Below are positions 27,971 through 37,480 of a DNA stretch of 64,000 nucleotides, piece by piece. Every line of letters begins with the position of its first letter. Position 1 is the stretch's first letter. The position numbers were made by a program, and so were the translations under genes. Below the pieces are notes generated by a model, which searched no databases, had not been told where the DNA came from, and saw only the letters and a program-made list of their open reading frames with translations. The DNA comes from Rhodocyclaceae bacterium. Its GTDB lineage: Bacteria; Pseudomonadota; Gammaproteobacteria; Burkholderiales; Rhodocyclaceae. The stretch lies in assembly GCA_008080565.1 (NCBI GenBank), contig VIKE01000013.1, positions 1 through 64,000 of the forward strand, in the 5' to 3' direction.

Positions 27971-30900
27971 ATGATTCGGTTATTGGTGTTTCTTCTGTTG
28001 GCGGTGTCTACCGCAGCTGCCTCGGGTGCAACTTGTACCAGTCGTCGCGATGGAAATTGGAGCTCGAGCAATACCTGGAATTGCGGGTCGGGGAGTAGCA
28101 ATGGTCCACCGGCAGTGGGTGATGCCGTAGTAGTACGCGGCAGCGATAGCGTTACGCTCAACACCAACAGCAATTCGCTGAGCAGCCTTACTGTGAATTC
28201 GGGTGGATCAATTTCCGGCGATAGCAACAGCCGAACGATCTACCTGGCCGGTAACTTGAGCAATAGCGGCACCATCAGCATCCAGGGCGGGAGCAGTAGT
28301 CGAATCGTTTTGCAGGGCGCATCGACTTGGAGTGGCAATGGAACGGTACTTCTCGATTATCTCGATATCAATTGGAACGCGCTAACGCTTGATTCCGCAT
28401 CAGCCGCTGTCATCCATCTGACCGATAGCGATCCGTTCCAGAATGTCGGCGGTTTCAACAATAGCGGGTCGCCGAACCGTGTTGCTACCGTATACCTGGA
28501 TGGCGGTGGCCAGTCCTATAACGACTACAACATCCAGATGCCCAATCTGGTCGTAAGCGGTGGAACCAAGACGGTTTCGTCGAGCAGCTTCGTCGTTCTC
28601 GGCAATCTGACGATCAACAGCGGTGCAACGCTGGGTACGGATGCGGTGAGCACGGTCACACTGGGCGGCGACTTGACGATCAACGGCACACTATCGTCAT
28701 TCAGTGGTGGCTCGACGACATGGACCTTCAATGGCAGCGCAACGCAGCATATTTCGGCAGCGGCCGCCTTCCGCAACGTAACCCTCAACAACAGCAATGG
28801 CCTGGTAATCGACGGTGACCTGACCGTTGGCGACAGTAGTTGGGGAACCTTGACCCTGAGCGCGGGCAAACTGACCACGGGCAGCAACGCAGTAATTATT
28901 CCGAAGAACTGTAGCGGCAGCATGATCAGTCGGGTTGCCGGGACGTGGATCAACGGCAACCAGCGGCTGACCATGCCGTCGTATAACGCCACCTGTATCT
29001 TCGATGTCGGCGACAGCAGCAACTATGCGCCGATCACCTTTGCCTATCCCTGGCACAGTAGCCCGCTCGGCGGCACCGTCACAGGTGGGACGACTGGCGG
29101 CGATCATCCAGATACGACGGCTGGGACGTCAGGCGTAGATAGCGCGAAGAGTGTCAACCGTTATTGGGTTTTGGCCGCCGGTGGCAGTTCCACCTTCTAT
29201 ACCTACGACGCCACATTTCAATATTGCAATGCCTCCGGCAGTGCTAACTGCGGGGTGAATGACGTCGATGCCGCGGCGACGCCGGGCAACTTTGTCGTTG
29301 GCGAAAAGGCATCAGGAACCTGGTCGGTTCTGACGCCGACGGCGCCATCGGCAAGCAGTCGAATGGTGAGCGGGGCGACGACGTTTGGGACCTTCGCAAT
29401 TGGTCAAGCCGGTGCGACCGTGCCGAACAGTTGCCCGCAGCCGACCAATACCCCGGCTGGCCTGACTCTGACCTGCCAGTGCGATAGTTTCGGGCGCAGT
29501 GCACTCAACCCGTCACCGATGTTCACCAGCAGTAACTGGATCGTATCAACTAGCGACAGCACTGGGATCGTGCCTTATATCAATAGTTCGACCGGCATTC
29601 TGCGGCTGACTGAAAGGACGGGCAACAATGCCAAGGCAGCGACGGCCCCCGGTTTTTTCCCGGCGGCTGGCAACTACATTTCGGTTGAGTTCAAGCACTA
29701 CGCCTATAACGGAAGCGGAGCCGACGGGATCGCGATGGCCCTTTCCGACTACACGGTTCCGGCTGTTCCTGGCGCATTTGGTGGCTCCCTGGGTTACGCC
29801 CAGAAGACCTCCGGCGGCATAGCGAGCGGCTTTGCCGGTGGTTGGATCGGCGTTGCGGTCGACGAGTACGGCAATTTTTCCAATCCGAACGAAGGGCGGG
29901 TCGGCGGAATCGGCTTTATCCGGGACGGTGTTGCCGTGCGTGGTTCTGGCTCGGGAACTACCGGTTATCCCTACCTCGGTGGGACCAGCGGCAGCTTGAC
30001 GCCCGGCGTCGACAACGCCGGTTCAAGTTCCCCGGCTTACGGGCATTACTACCAAATCATCGTCGATGCCAGAAATTCGGCTTTGGGCCAAACCTGGGTC
30101 GCAGTCAATCGGGATACCTCAGGGTCGGGGGCTAGCTATTCATCGGTTGTCCCAACGTTCAATGCGTATGCTGCGGCAAGTGCTGCCGGCTATACCCAAG
30201 CACCCGTGCCGGCCAACTGGCAACTCTCCTTTACCGGGTCTACCGGTGGCTCGACCAATATCCACGAATTGGGGGAGGTACGGATATGCGCTCAATATTA
30301 CGTTCCGCCTGATGGTGGGACGGCAGGGGGATTCAGTGCGATCGATGAGGCCTATTCCAGTTCGGTGCAGAATTTTCTGACTGGCCACATATACACGAAA
30401 TTGGCTGGCACGCCTTTCAAGTTGAAGCTGGCAGCGCTATCCAACAGCCAAATCCAGACGACATATGCGGCGAGCGGTACGAAGACGGTGACTGTCAAGT
30501 TGGTCGACAACAGCGATGGCCTGTGCGGAGATGACTCGAGCCGGGCAAGCGCCTGCGCGACCAATGCCTGCAATGGCAAGTCGGCGATCAGCGGCGGCAG
30601 CCAGTCACTGACTTTCAGTTCGAGCGACAAGGGGGTCAAGACCTCCGGCAACTTCACCATCAATTCGGCCCATTCCCGTCTGGTAGCGGTAATCAGCGAC
30701 GGGACGACGACGGCCTGTTCAATTGATGGCTTCGCGGTGCGTCCGACCCTGTTGTCGGGCGTCGCCTCGTCGGCATCGAACGCAACGCTGGCCGGTAGCC
30801 CGAAACTCAAGGCAAATACCGACAGCTTTACCTTGTCGGTCAGCGCCAATGCCAGCGGTTATACCGGTCAGCCCAAAATCAATACGACCGGGATGGCTGC

Positions 30901-32173
30901 CAATACAGCAGCTTGGGTACTCGGCGCGATCTCGCCAAGCACTTTTCCGAACGCCGTATCGGGAGGATCGAGTTCGACGGCGAGCGGAAGCTTTCTTTAT
31001 TCCGAAGTCGGAAATTTCCGTTTTCTTGGCTACGATCCGGCAACCGACACCACCTCGCAACGCGGCATTTACGATGATGATTGGGTAAGTATCGATAGCG
31101 CAGCCACCAAGAACGATTGCGTGGCCGGAAGTTACAGCAACTCCAAGGATGCAAGCGGCAAGTACGGCTGTTCTTTCGGACTTAATGAGACCGGCGCATC
31201 GGCTCCTAATTCTGCGTGGTTCGGGCGCTTCGTGCCCGATCGCTTTGTCTATTTGGGCGGCAGCATTTTGCAGTTTTGCAGTGCGCCCACCCCGTTTACT
31301 TACATGGGCCAGCCCGCCATCGGCATCGCCTATCGTTTGCAGGCGACCAACGGTAGCGGCGCGGTGACCAGTAATTATTCGCAGTCACTCGGCTACCCGG
31401 TGGTAAATCCTGCGCTGGTCGCGGAGGATCAGGCTGTTACGCACCAAGGCTGCGATCTGGCTAGCCGAATCAGTGGTTTGGCCAGTGGGCAATGGTCGAA
31501 TGGTCTTTTTGTGTTGAATGACGCTGATGCCAACAATGTTCCTGATTCCGCCTCGGCCACATTCTCCATGCCTGCGGCGACTCCCGTTGTGCTGACTGCT
31601 GCGACCTGTGCTGCGACACGAAGCAATGCTGGCGGACCATTCTGGCTGCTCGATATCGGCGTAGCCATGAACGATACCGATGCTGGGGCTGTGCTCGCTG
31701 CAGCCGATATGGATGCGGCTAGCGCAGGGCTGTGCAGTGGGACTGGGTGTTCTGCCAGAAAGCTGGGTACGACAGGCGTGCTTGATGGTCGTTTGCAGCT
31801 GTCCAATGCCTACGGCAGCGAATTGCTGCCGCTCAGTGTGCCGATCAAACTGCAATATTGGACATCCGCCGGCTGGACGATGAATTCAGCTGACAGCTGC
31901 ACATTTCTGACTGTGCCGACCAACGGCAACAGCGGATTGACCAACACCGTGGCGACGAAAACCACAGCATTGCTCAACGCGCCAGTGCAGTCCGGCGATA
32001 CGAAGTTTCGCTTGACCGCGCCCGGAGCTGGAAATGCCGGACTGGTCGATATTTCGGGCGCCATTTTGCGCGGCGCGAATAGCTGGCTGACCTTGTCGGC
32101 GCCCTCCGCTCGCGCCTGTTTTGGTGTCTGCGGTCCACGTTCTCCGGTGATCTATTTTCGCGAACGGTATTGA
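27971..32173 (+). CDS. mshQ: MshQ-like giant surface protein with lectin-like domain
   Basis: 1400 residues with a signal peptide (MIRLLVFLLLAVSTAAASG). Residues about 20-490 form a Ser/Asn/Gly/Thr-rich beta-solenoid-like region. About 505-775 resembles an L-type lectin/concanavalin-like sandwich (GNYISVEFKHYAYNGSGADGI, WIGVAVDEYGNF). About 780-1400 resembles the DUF6701 region typical of MshQ. It is probably a tip-located adhesin or assembly factor secreted with the pilus. GGGGGAAG precedes the ATG. Codon and residue use differ from the flanking metabolic genes, as usual for surface proteins. 68 bases separate it from mshI. Confidence 0.85.
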   Translation: MIRLLVFLLLAVSTAAASGATCTSRRDGNWSSSNTWNCGSGSSNGPPAVGDAVVVRGSDSVTLNTNSNSLSSLTVNSGGSISGDSNSRTIYLAGNLSNSGTISIQGGSSSRIVLQGASTWSGNGTVLLDYLDINWNALTLDSASAAVIHLTDSDPFQNVGGFNNSGSPNRVATVYLDGGGQSYNDYNIQMPNLVVSGGTKTVSSSSFVVLGNLTINSGATLGTDAVSTVTLGGDLTINGTLSSFSGGSTTWTFNGSATQHISAAAAFRNVTLNNSNGLVIDGDLTVGDSSWGTLTLSAGKLTTGSNAVIIPKNCSGSMISRVAGTWINGNQRLTMPSYNATCIFDVGDSSNYAPITFAYPWHSSPLGGTVTGGTTGGDHPDTTAGTSGVDSAKSVNRYWVLAAGGSSTFYTYDATFQYCNASGSANCGVNDVDAAATPGNFVVGEKASGTWSVLTPTAPSASSRMVSGATTFGTFAIGQAGATVPNSCPQPTNTPAGLTLTCQCDSFGRSALNPSPMFTSSNWIVSTSDSTGIVPYINSSTGILRLTERTGNNAKAATAPGFFPAAGNYISVEFKHYAYNGSGADGIAMALSDYTVPAVPGAFGGSLGYAQKTSGGIASGFAGGWIGVAVDEYGNFSNPNEGRVGGIGFIRDGVAVRGSGSGTTGYPYLGGTSGSLTPGVDNAGSSSPAYGHYYQIIVDARNSALGQTWVAVNRDTSGSGASYSSVVPTFNAYAAASAAGYTQAPVPANWQLSFTGSTGGSTNIHELGEVRICAQYYVPPDGGTAGGFSAIDEAYSSSVQNFLTGHIYTKLAGTPFKLKLAALSNSQIQTTYAASGTKTVTVKLVDNSDGLCGDDSSRASACATNACNGKSAISGGSQSLTFSSSDKGVKTSGNFTINSAHSRLVAVISDGTTTACSIDGFAVRPTLLSGVASSASNATLAGSPKLKANTDSFTLSVSANASGYTGQPKINTTGMAANTAAWVLGAISPSTFPNAVSGGSSSTASGSFLYSEVGNFRFLGYDPATDTTSQRGIYDDDWVSIDSAATKNDCVAGSYSNSKDASGKYGCSFGLNETGASAPNSAWFGRFVPDRFVYLGGSILQFCSAPTPFTYMGQPAIGIAYRLQATNGSGAVTSNYSQSLGYPVVNPALVAEDQAVTHQGCDLASRISGLASGQWSNGLFVLNDADANNVPDSASATFSMPAATPVVLTAATCAATRSNAGGPFWLLDIGVAMNDTDAGAVLAAADMDAASAGLCSGTGCSARKLGTTGVLDGRLQLSNAYGSELLPLSVPIKLQYWTSAGWTMNSADSCTFLTVPTNGNSGLTNTVATKTTALLNAPVQSGDTKFRLTAPGAGNAGLVDISGAILRGANSWLTLSAPSARACFGVCGPRSPVIYFRERY

Positions 32174-32241
32174 TTGAAAAAACCATTGAAAAATAACGCG
32201 TTACTGGATATCCTTCTGAAAAAACTTAAGGTGTCGGGACA

Positions 32242-33168
32242 ATGTGGCCGAATATTGGGGTGAAGTTCGAGGCGGGGTGGATGTCGGTTGTCCGGCATGG
32301 CGATCGCATTGACCTTGCTCATGTCATTTGCCCGGTTGGTAAACGCCCTGAGATCAAGCTTTGCGACTCGTTTCGCATCGAGAAGAGCGAAACCGACGCC
32401 TTGTCCCGTCTTGGCCAGAGTCGTGGCCTGAAGCGTTACCGTTGCGCTGTCCTGCTTGGCGAGAACGATTACCGGCTGGTGCAAATTGACGCCCCCGCCG
32501 TGCCGGCCGAAGAGCGGGTGCAGGCCTTGCGCTGGCGCCTCAAGGATGTAGTCGATTTCCCGGTTGATGACGCGGCAATTGCCGTCGCCGACATTCCTAC
32601 CGAAGGCGGGCGCCAGGCTAGCGTCTTTGCTGTCGTCGCACCGGCCTCGGTGGTCGGTGAACGGATGGCGCTGTTTCACGAAAAAAAGATTCCGCTCGAA
32701 GCCATCGATATTCCCGAAATGGCGGTACGTAATGTTGCCGTGCTTTTCGAGGAGCCCAATCGTGGCTTGGCTTTCCTTGCCTTGACCCAGGGCGACAGCT
32801 TGCTGACCATCACCTGCGGCGGTGAACTTTTCCTGTCGCGGCGTATTGAAATCGATTCGAATGCCTTGGCCACGGCAGATGAAGAGCGGCGCCGACAAAT
32901 TCTTGAGCGTCTGGCGCTGGAACTTCAACGCACGCTGGATAATTTTGATCGACAGTACGGTTTCATCTCCGTTTCGCGCCTCTTGGTAGCTTCCGAGTTC
33001 GACTGCGCGGGAACGGTTGCCGGGCTTGTCGAGAATCTCTATTTGCCGGTGCAGGCTGCGGATCTTGCTACGGTGGCCGATTTTGCGGGATTGCCTGAAT
33101 TGCGTTCGGCCGAGCGTCAGGCGCAAAGTCTGCTCGCTATTGGCGCAGCGCTCAGGAGCAAGGCATGA
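32242..33168 (+). CDS. mshI: MshI, PilM/GspL-like cytoplasmic actin-fold protein
   Basis: 308 residues with no membrane segment, of the PilM/MshI type: an actin-like ATPase-fold protein that joins the inner-membrane alignment complex. It opens the second half of the locus (I-N-J-K-L-M-N), in which every following gene up to mshL overlaps its neighbour. Upstream, CTTAAGGTGT matches ten bases found before mshE. The stop overlaps the next ATG by four bases. Confidence 0.85.
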   Translation: MWPNIGVKFEAGWMSVVRHGDRIDLAHVICPVGKRPEIKLCDSFRIEKSETDALSRLGQSRGLKRYRCAVLLGENDYRLVQIDAPAVPAEERVQALRWRLKDVVDFPVDDAAIAVADIPTEGGRQASVFAVVAPASVVGERMALFHEKKIPLEAIDIPEMAVRNVAVLFEEPNRGLAFLALTQGDSLLTITCGGELFLSRRIEIDSNALATADEERRRQILERLALELQRTLDNFDRQYGFISVSRLLVASEFDCAGTVAGLVENLYLPVQAADLATVADFAGLPELRSAERQAQSLLAIGAALRSKA

Positions 33169-33824
33169 GCCAGCAGATCAACCTGATTCTGCCGGCCTTG
33201 CGGCCGCGTTTTGACTGGCTGGCCTTGCCGGTGGTGGCCGGGGCGGCCCTGGTTGGCCTTGTGTTGGTCTGTATTCTGGCGGCCTTGGGTGTGAATCAGG
33301 CGATGAATCTCAGGTCTCATGAAGCCGAAATAAAGAACCAGTTGCTGGCTGCGCAGCAGCAGGTTCAGTCGCTTGGTCAGTCTCTTGCCGCTCGCCAGGG
33401 AGACACGTCGCTGGATCGCCAGATAACGGCGGCGCGCTTGGCCGTTACCCAGCGCCAGGAAGTGCTTGCCGTTATCGCTCAAGGTGATGTGGCGCAGGGA
33501 AGCGCGTATTCCGGCCTGCTGCAGGGATTTTCCCGACAGACCCTTGAAGGTGTCTGGTTGCTCGGTTTCGGTTTTGCCGACAAGGAAATCGAGATTCGCG
33601 GCCGATTGCTCGATCCGGCCTTGCTGCCGACCTATATCAATCGGCTCAATGACGAGCCGGCCTTTGCCGGCCGTCGATTTGCCGCGCTCGACATGAAGGG
33701 CGTCGATCCGGCCGACGAAAAGCCCGAGGCTGCTGCCTCCGCCGTAAAGCCCAAGGTGCCGGCGCGTTATACCGAATTCACTCTGCGCACTGAACTGGTC
33801 GCCGGGCAGGAGAGGGCGCGATGA
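33165..33824 (+). CDS. PilN-like alignment protein (MshI2)
   Basis: 219 residues: a short cytoplasmic N-terminus MSQQINLILPALRPR, one membrane helix at about 20-45, then a coiled coil rich in Gln/Ala (EIKNQLLAAQQQVQSLGQSL) and a ferredoxin-like fold. This is the PilN layout, whose N-terminal peptide binds PilM/MshI. It overlaps mshI and mshJ by four bases each. Vibrio annotation often calls this gene mshI2. Confidence 0.82.
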   Translation: MSQQINLILPALRPRFDWLALPVVAGAALVGLVLVCILAALGVNQAMNLRSHEAEIKNQLLAAQQQVQSLGQSLAARQGDTSLDRQITAARLAVTQRQEVLAVIAQGDVAQGSAYSGLLQGFSRQTLEGVWLLGFGFADKEIEIRGRLLDPALLPTYINRLNDEPAFAGRRFAALDMKGVDPADEKPEAAASAVKPKVPARYTEFTLRTELVAGQERAR

Positions 33825-34507
33825 AAGCACTGTGCCAGCAATGGAATCGCTTGTGCCGCCGATATGCGGCATTGTCGCAGCGCGAACGTTTGTTTGTCGC
33901 ACTGGCTCTGGTGCTTGGCCCGCTGCTGATCGGCAATGCGTTGTTTGTCGACCCGCAATGGAGCCGCAGCAAGGCAATGCAGAATACCATCGCCACTGAG
34001 AGCGCTTCGCTGGCGGCCATGCAGACGCAGGCGGCCAGCCTGCAACAGGAATTGAAAGTTGATCCGGATGCCGGCAGAAAAGCCGAACTGGCGGCCCTGA
34101 TTGCCCAGCGCAGCCAGCTGGATGAACAACTACGCCAACAAGGCTCGACGCTGGTTCGGCCAGAAGACATGAATGGCCTGCTCGAACGTCTGCTGGTCCG
34201 GCACTCCGGCTTGCGTCTGGTCAGCCTGAAAACGCTGGCGCCGCAAAGCGTACTGCGGGAAAAAGAGGGCGCCAAGGAAACCGATGGCAAACCGGTCGAG
34301 CGCTCCTTTGACCTTTATCGGCATGGTGTGGAAATTCGCCTCGAAGGCAGCTACGGCGAGCTTCAGGCTTATCTGGCCCAGCTCGAAAAATTGCCGCAGC
34401 GCCTGCTCTGGGGACAGTTGAGCTATCGCGTGATTGATTACCCGCGGTCCGAAATGACCCTGACCGTTTATACCCTGAGTCCGGACAAGACATGGTTGAC
34501 CCTATGA
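33821..34507 (+). CDS. mshJ: MshJ, PilO-like alignment protein
   Basis: 228 residues: cytoplasmic basic start, membrane helix at about 24-46, coiled coil (SLAAMQTQAASLQQELK) and a C-terminal PilO/MshJ-like domain (HGVEIRLEGSYGELQAYLAQLEKLP). It forms the periplasmic bridge with the PilN-like protein between inner-membrane platform and secretin. Overlapping starts and stops at both ends indicate one transcript. Confidence 0.83.
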   Translation: MKALCQQWNRLCRRYAALSQRERLFVALALVLGPLLIGNALFVDPQWSRSKAMQNTIATESASLAAMQTQAASLQQELKVDPDAGRKAELAALIAQRSQLDEQLRQQGSTLVRPEDMNGLLERLLVRHSGLRLVSLKTLAPQSVLREKEGAKETDGKPVERSFDLYRHGVEIRLEGSYGELQAYLAQLEKLPQRLLWGQLSYRVIDYPRSEMTLTVYTLSPDKTWLTL

Positions 34508-34887
34508 GGCTGATTGCACTCGTCCTGCTTGTTGTAACGACCTCGGCTCAGGCCCAGTCGGCCGATCCGACCCGTCCGCCAGCGGCCTGGCTGGCGCCGG
34601 TCGATGATGCCCGATCTGCTGGCGAGAGTTCCGGCGGTTTGCGCTTGCAGTCGGTGCTGATGCGCCAAGGTGGCCGACCGGTTGCCGTGATCGGCGGCAA
34701 GACCGTTACCTTGGGTGATCGGGTCGGCGGGGCGACGCTGGTCCGCCTCAACGAGCGCGAAGCGGTATTGCAGGGGGCAGATGGGGTGACGCATCTTTAT
34801 CTGACTCCCGACGTTGAAAAACAGATGATTGAAACGCCCAAGCTCCGCAAGACGGGGAAATCCGGGCCAGTGAAGGGTCTGCCATGA
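34504..34887 (+). CDS. mshK: MshK, PilP/GspC-like periplasmic protein
   Basis: 127 residues from the ATG at 34504, which overlaps the mshJ stop (ATGA). Signal peptide MRLIALVLLVVTTSAQAQS, then DPTRPPAAW and a small beta domain (LRLQSVLMRQGGRPVAVIGGKTVTLGDRVGG) of the PilP/GspC homology-region type that contacts the secretin N-domain. Its stop overlaps mshL by four bases. Recognised mainly by this motif, its size and its place. Confidence 0.85.
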   Translation: MRLIALVLLVVTTSAQAQSADPTRPPAAWLAPVDDARSAGESSGGLRLQSVLMRQGGRPVAVIGGKTVTLGDRVGGATLVRLNEREAVLQGADGVTHLYLTPDVEKQMIETPKLRKTGKSGPVKGLP

Positions 34888-36620
34888 GCAAGATTTTGAT
34901 GATCGGATTGTCGGCGCTCGTGCTGAGTGCATGCAGCAACCAGCATGCGCGTCGGGGTGATGCATTCGAACGTGTCGACAAGGAGCTGGGGGCTGCCGCG
35001 GCGAGCAAGGCGACCCGGTCACAGGGTGATGTCGTCGGCCAGGCCATGGTGCCGCCGTTGCAGCTTGATCAGCCGGTGGCGGCCAAGCCGGAGCCGCGCT
35101 TCAATCTGGCCGTGAACAATGCACCGGTCGCCCAGGTCCTGAACGCACTGGTCTCCGGCACTCAGTACAGCATGCTGTTCCCGCCGGACTTGTCGGGCAC
35201 GGTCAGCCTAAATCTTAAGAACACGACGGTGCGCGAGGCGCTCGAGACGCTGCGTGAAGTCTATGGCTATGACTACCGGGTCCAGGGCACCCGGATCTAT
35301 GTTCAGCCCAACACCATTCAGACGCGTATTTTCAAGATCAATTATCTGGCCAATCGCCGTCAGGGCATGAGCGACATGCGGGTAACCGGCAGTTCGCCGA
35401 CTACCTCCACACCGTCGACGACCAGCGGCGCCTCGAGCGGGGCGGGCAGCATTCCGGCCGGAACCACGGGTGGACAGCCGCAGCGGAGCAACGACAGTGC
35501 GCGCGTGCAGACCACCTCGGACTATGATTTCTGGAAGGATCTCGGCTCGGCACTCAATTCCATCGTCGGTAACCAGGAAGGGCGCAACGTCATCGTCAAT
35601 GCCGGGTCGGGCGTCGTACTCGTCAAGGCTTCGCCAGTCGAATTGCGTTCGGTCGACGAGTACCTGAAAGCAACGCAACTGGTGGTTGAACGCCAGGTCA
35701 TGCTTGAGGCGAAGATCATCGAAGTCTCGCTCAATGATTCGTATCAGACCGGTATCAACTGGAGCAAGTTTGGCGGTCTGCTTGGTGGTCAGGTTGCCTT
35801 CGGTTCTTTGGCGCCGGGGGCGTTGCTGAGTGGTTCGGCGACCCTGGGCGGCGCGGCCACGGGGGTTACAGCAGGGACAGTCGTTAGTGCAGTGCCCGGG
35901 GCCAACGGTTCTATTGGTACGACTACCGCCGGCCGCGGCTTCTTCGGCCTGGCTTTCCAGTCGCAGAATTTTGCTGCGCTGCTCTCCTTCCTCGAAGGGC
36001 AGGGTGACGTGCAGGTGCTGTCCAGCCCACGCATCGCGACGACCAACAACCAGAAGGCCGTACTCAAGGTCGGTACCGACGACTTTTTTGTGACCGGTAT
36101 CAGCACCAACACGACGACCAGCGCCGCCGGCAATGTCGTGACGCCGAACATCACATTGCAACCGTTCTTCTCCGGGATTGCGCTCGATGTGACGCCACAG
36201 ATTGACGAGGAGGGCAACATCATCCTGCACGTTCATCCATCGGTCAGCGTTGTTGAGGAAAAGGTGAAGAATGTCAATCTTGGTAGCCTTGGCACCTTCA
36301 CGCTACCGCTGGCCTCGAGCAGTCTCAACGAAACCGACAGCATCGTCCGCGTCCAGGATGGCAGCATCGTCGCCATCGGCGGCCTGATGAGCCAGGAACA
36401 GAACACCAGCCGCTACGGCCTGCCGGGCATCAGCGGCGTGCCGGGCCTGGGCGCCTTGTTCGGCCAGAAGAGCGTGTCGAACAAGAAGCGCGAACTGGTC
36501 ATCCTGATGCGGTCGACGGTCATTCGTGACGAAAATTCGTGGCGCAATGCTTCGGCCGAAACACAGGAGCGGCTGCAGGGGTTGGACCCGCGCCAGCAGC
36601 GCAAACTCGAATGGCAATAA
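34884..36620 (+). CDS. mshL: MSHA outer-membrane secretin lipoprotein
   Basis: 578 residues. Signal peptide with lipobox LSAC (Cys17). N-terminal secretin short domain about 72-135 (FNLAVNNAPVAQVLNALV), then a Ser/Thr/Gly-rich linker, an N1-type domain, and the C-terminal secretin pore from about 365 with the VQVLSSPRIATTNNQKA signature and ETDSIVRVQDGSIVAIGGLMSQ. It forms the outer-membrane ring through which the pilus leaves. The start overlaps mshK (ATGA). Confidence 0.94.
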   Translation: MSKILMIGLSALVLSACSNQHARRGDAFERVDKELGAAAASKATRSQGDVVGQAMVPPLQLDQPVAAKPEPRFNLAVNNAPVAQVLNALVSGTQYSMLFPPDLSGTVSLNLKNTTVREALETLREVYGYDYRVQGTRIYVQPNTIQTRIFKINYLANRRQGMSDMRVTGSSPTTSTPSTTSGASSGAGSIPAGTTGGQPQRSNDSARVQTTSDYDFWKDLGSALNSIVGNQEGRNVIVNAGSGVVLVKASPVELRSVDEYLKATQLVVERQVMLEAKIIEVSLNDSYQTGINWSKFGGLLGGQVAFGSLAPGALLSGSATLGGAATGVTAGTVVSAVPGANGSIGTTTAGRGFFGLAFQSQNFAALLSFLEGQGDVQVLSSPRIATTNNQKAVLKVGTDDFFVTGISTNTTTSAAGNVVTPNITLQPFFSGIALDVTPQIDEEGNIILHVHPSVSVVEEKVKNVNLGSLGTFTLPLASSSLNETDSIVRVQDGSIVAIGGLMSQEQNTSRYGLPGISGVPGLGALFGQKSVSNKKRELVILMRSTVIRDENSWRNASAETQERLQGLDPRQQRKLEWQ

Positions 36621-36642
36621 TCGGTAGCGGAGGAAGGCAGCG

Positions 36643-37479
36643 TTGTATCTCGACCATTTCGGCCTGAGCGAACTGCCCTTCGGTATCACGCCGGACACCA
36701 GTTACACCGTCATTACGCGCAGCCACCAGGAGGCGCTCAATACGCTGCTCGTCGCGCTCAGCAGGCTCAATAGCGGCGAAGGCTTCATCAAGATCACCGG
36801 CGAAGTCGGCACCGGCAAGACCTTGCTCTGCCGCCGCCTGCTGCAGGCGTTGCCCGAGGGCAGCGTTTCAGCCTACCTGCCCAATCCCTATCTGGCACCG
36901 CGCACCCTGCAACTGGCTTTGGCCGAGGAGTTGGGGCTGGAAGTGAGCGCTGACAGCGACGACTATCACCTGTTGCAGAGCGTCAATCGGGCGCTGCTTG
37001 AACACGCGGCAGCGGATCGTCAGGTTGTTGTCTGCATCGACGAGGCGCAGGCGATGCCGCTCGAAACGCTCGAGTCCTTGCGCCTGCTGTCGAATCTGGA
37101 AACCGAGAAACGCAAGTTGTTGCAGATTGTCCTTTTCGGCCAGCCCGAGCTTGATCGCAAGCTGGCCGAACCGTCGGTTCGCCAACTGCTCCAACGCATC
37201 GCCTTTCATTACCGGATCGGCGGGCTGGCTCGCGAAGAGGTGGCCAATTATCTGGCGCATCGTCTGCGCGTTGCCGGTTACCGTGGCGAGGATGTTTTCG
37301 GGCCACGCGCCGTGCGCTGCCTGCACAAGGCCAGCCGGGGCACGCCGCGCTTGCTGAATATTCTCGCCCACAAGTCGTTGCTCGCCGTTTTCGGCGAGGG
37401 AAAACATGCCGTGCGCGCTGGCCATGTGCGCCGCGCGGCGGCCGATACCGAAGGCGCGGCCTCGGTCGGATGGTGGTGA
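36643..37479 (+). CDS. mshM: MshM, ExeA/GspA-like AAA ATPase
   Basis: 278 residues of the ExeA/MshM AAA family, used in secretin assembly. Walker A GEVGTGKT (about 46-53), Walker B VVVCIDEAQ, sensor region LLSNLET and an arginine-rich C-terminus. The start is TTG at 36643 with AGGAAGG upstream (MYLDHFGLSELPFGITPD, the classical opening of this family), so the TTG is well supported. There is no C-terminal membrane or peptidoglycan-binding part, unlike full ExeA. Confidence 0.9.
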   Translation: MYLDHFGLSELPFGITPDTSYTVITRSHQEALNTLLVALSRLNSGEGFIKITGEVGTGKTLLCRRLLQALPEGSVSAYLPNPYLAPRTLQLALAEELGLEVSADSDDYHLLQSVNRALLEHAAADRQVVVCIDEAQAMPLETLESLRLLSNLETEKRKLLQIVLFGQPELDRKLAEPSVRQLLQRIAFHYRIGGLAREEVANYLAHRLRVAGYRGEDVFGPRAVRCLHKASRGTPRLLNILAHKSLLAVFGEGKHAVRAGHVRRAAADTEGAASVGWW

Positions 37480-37480
37480 T

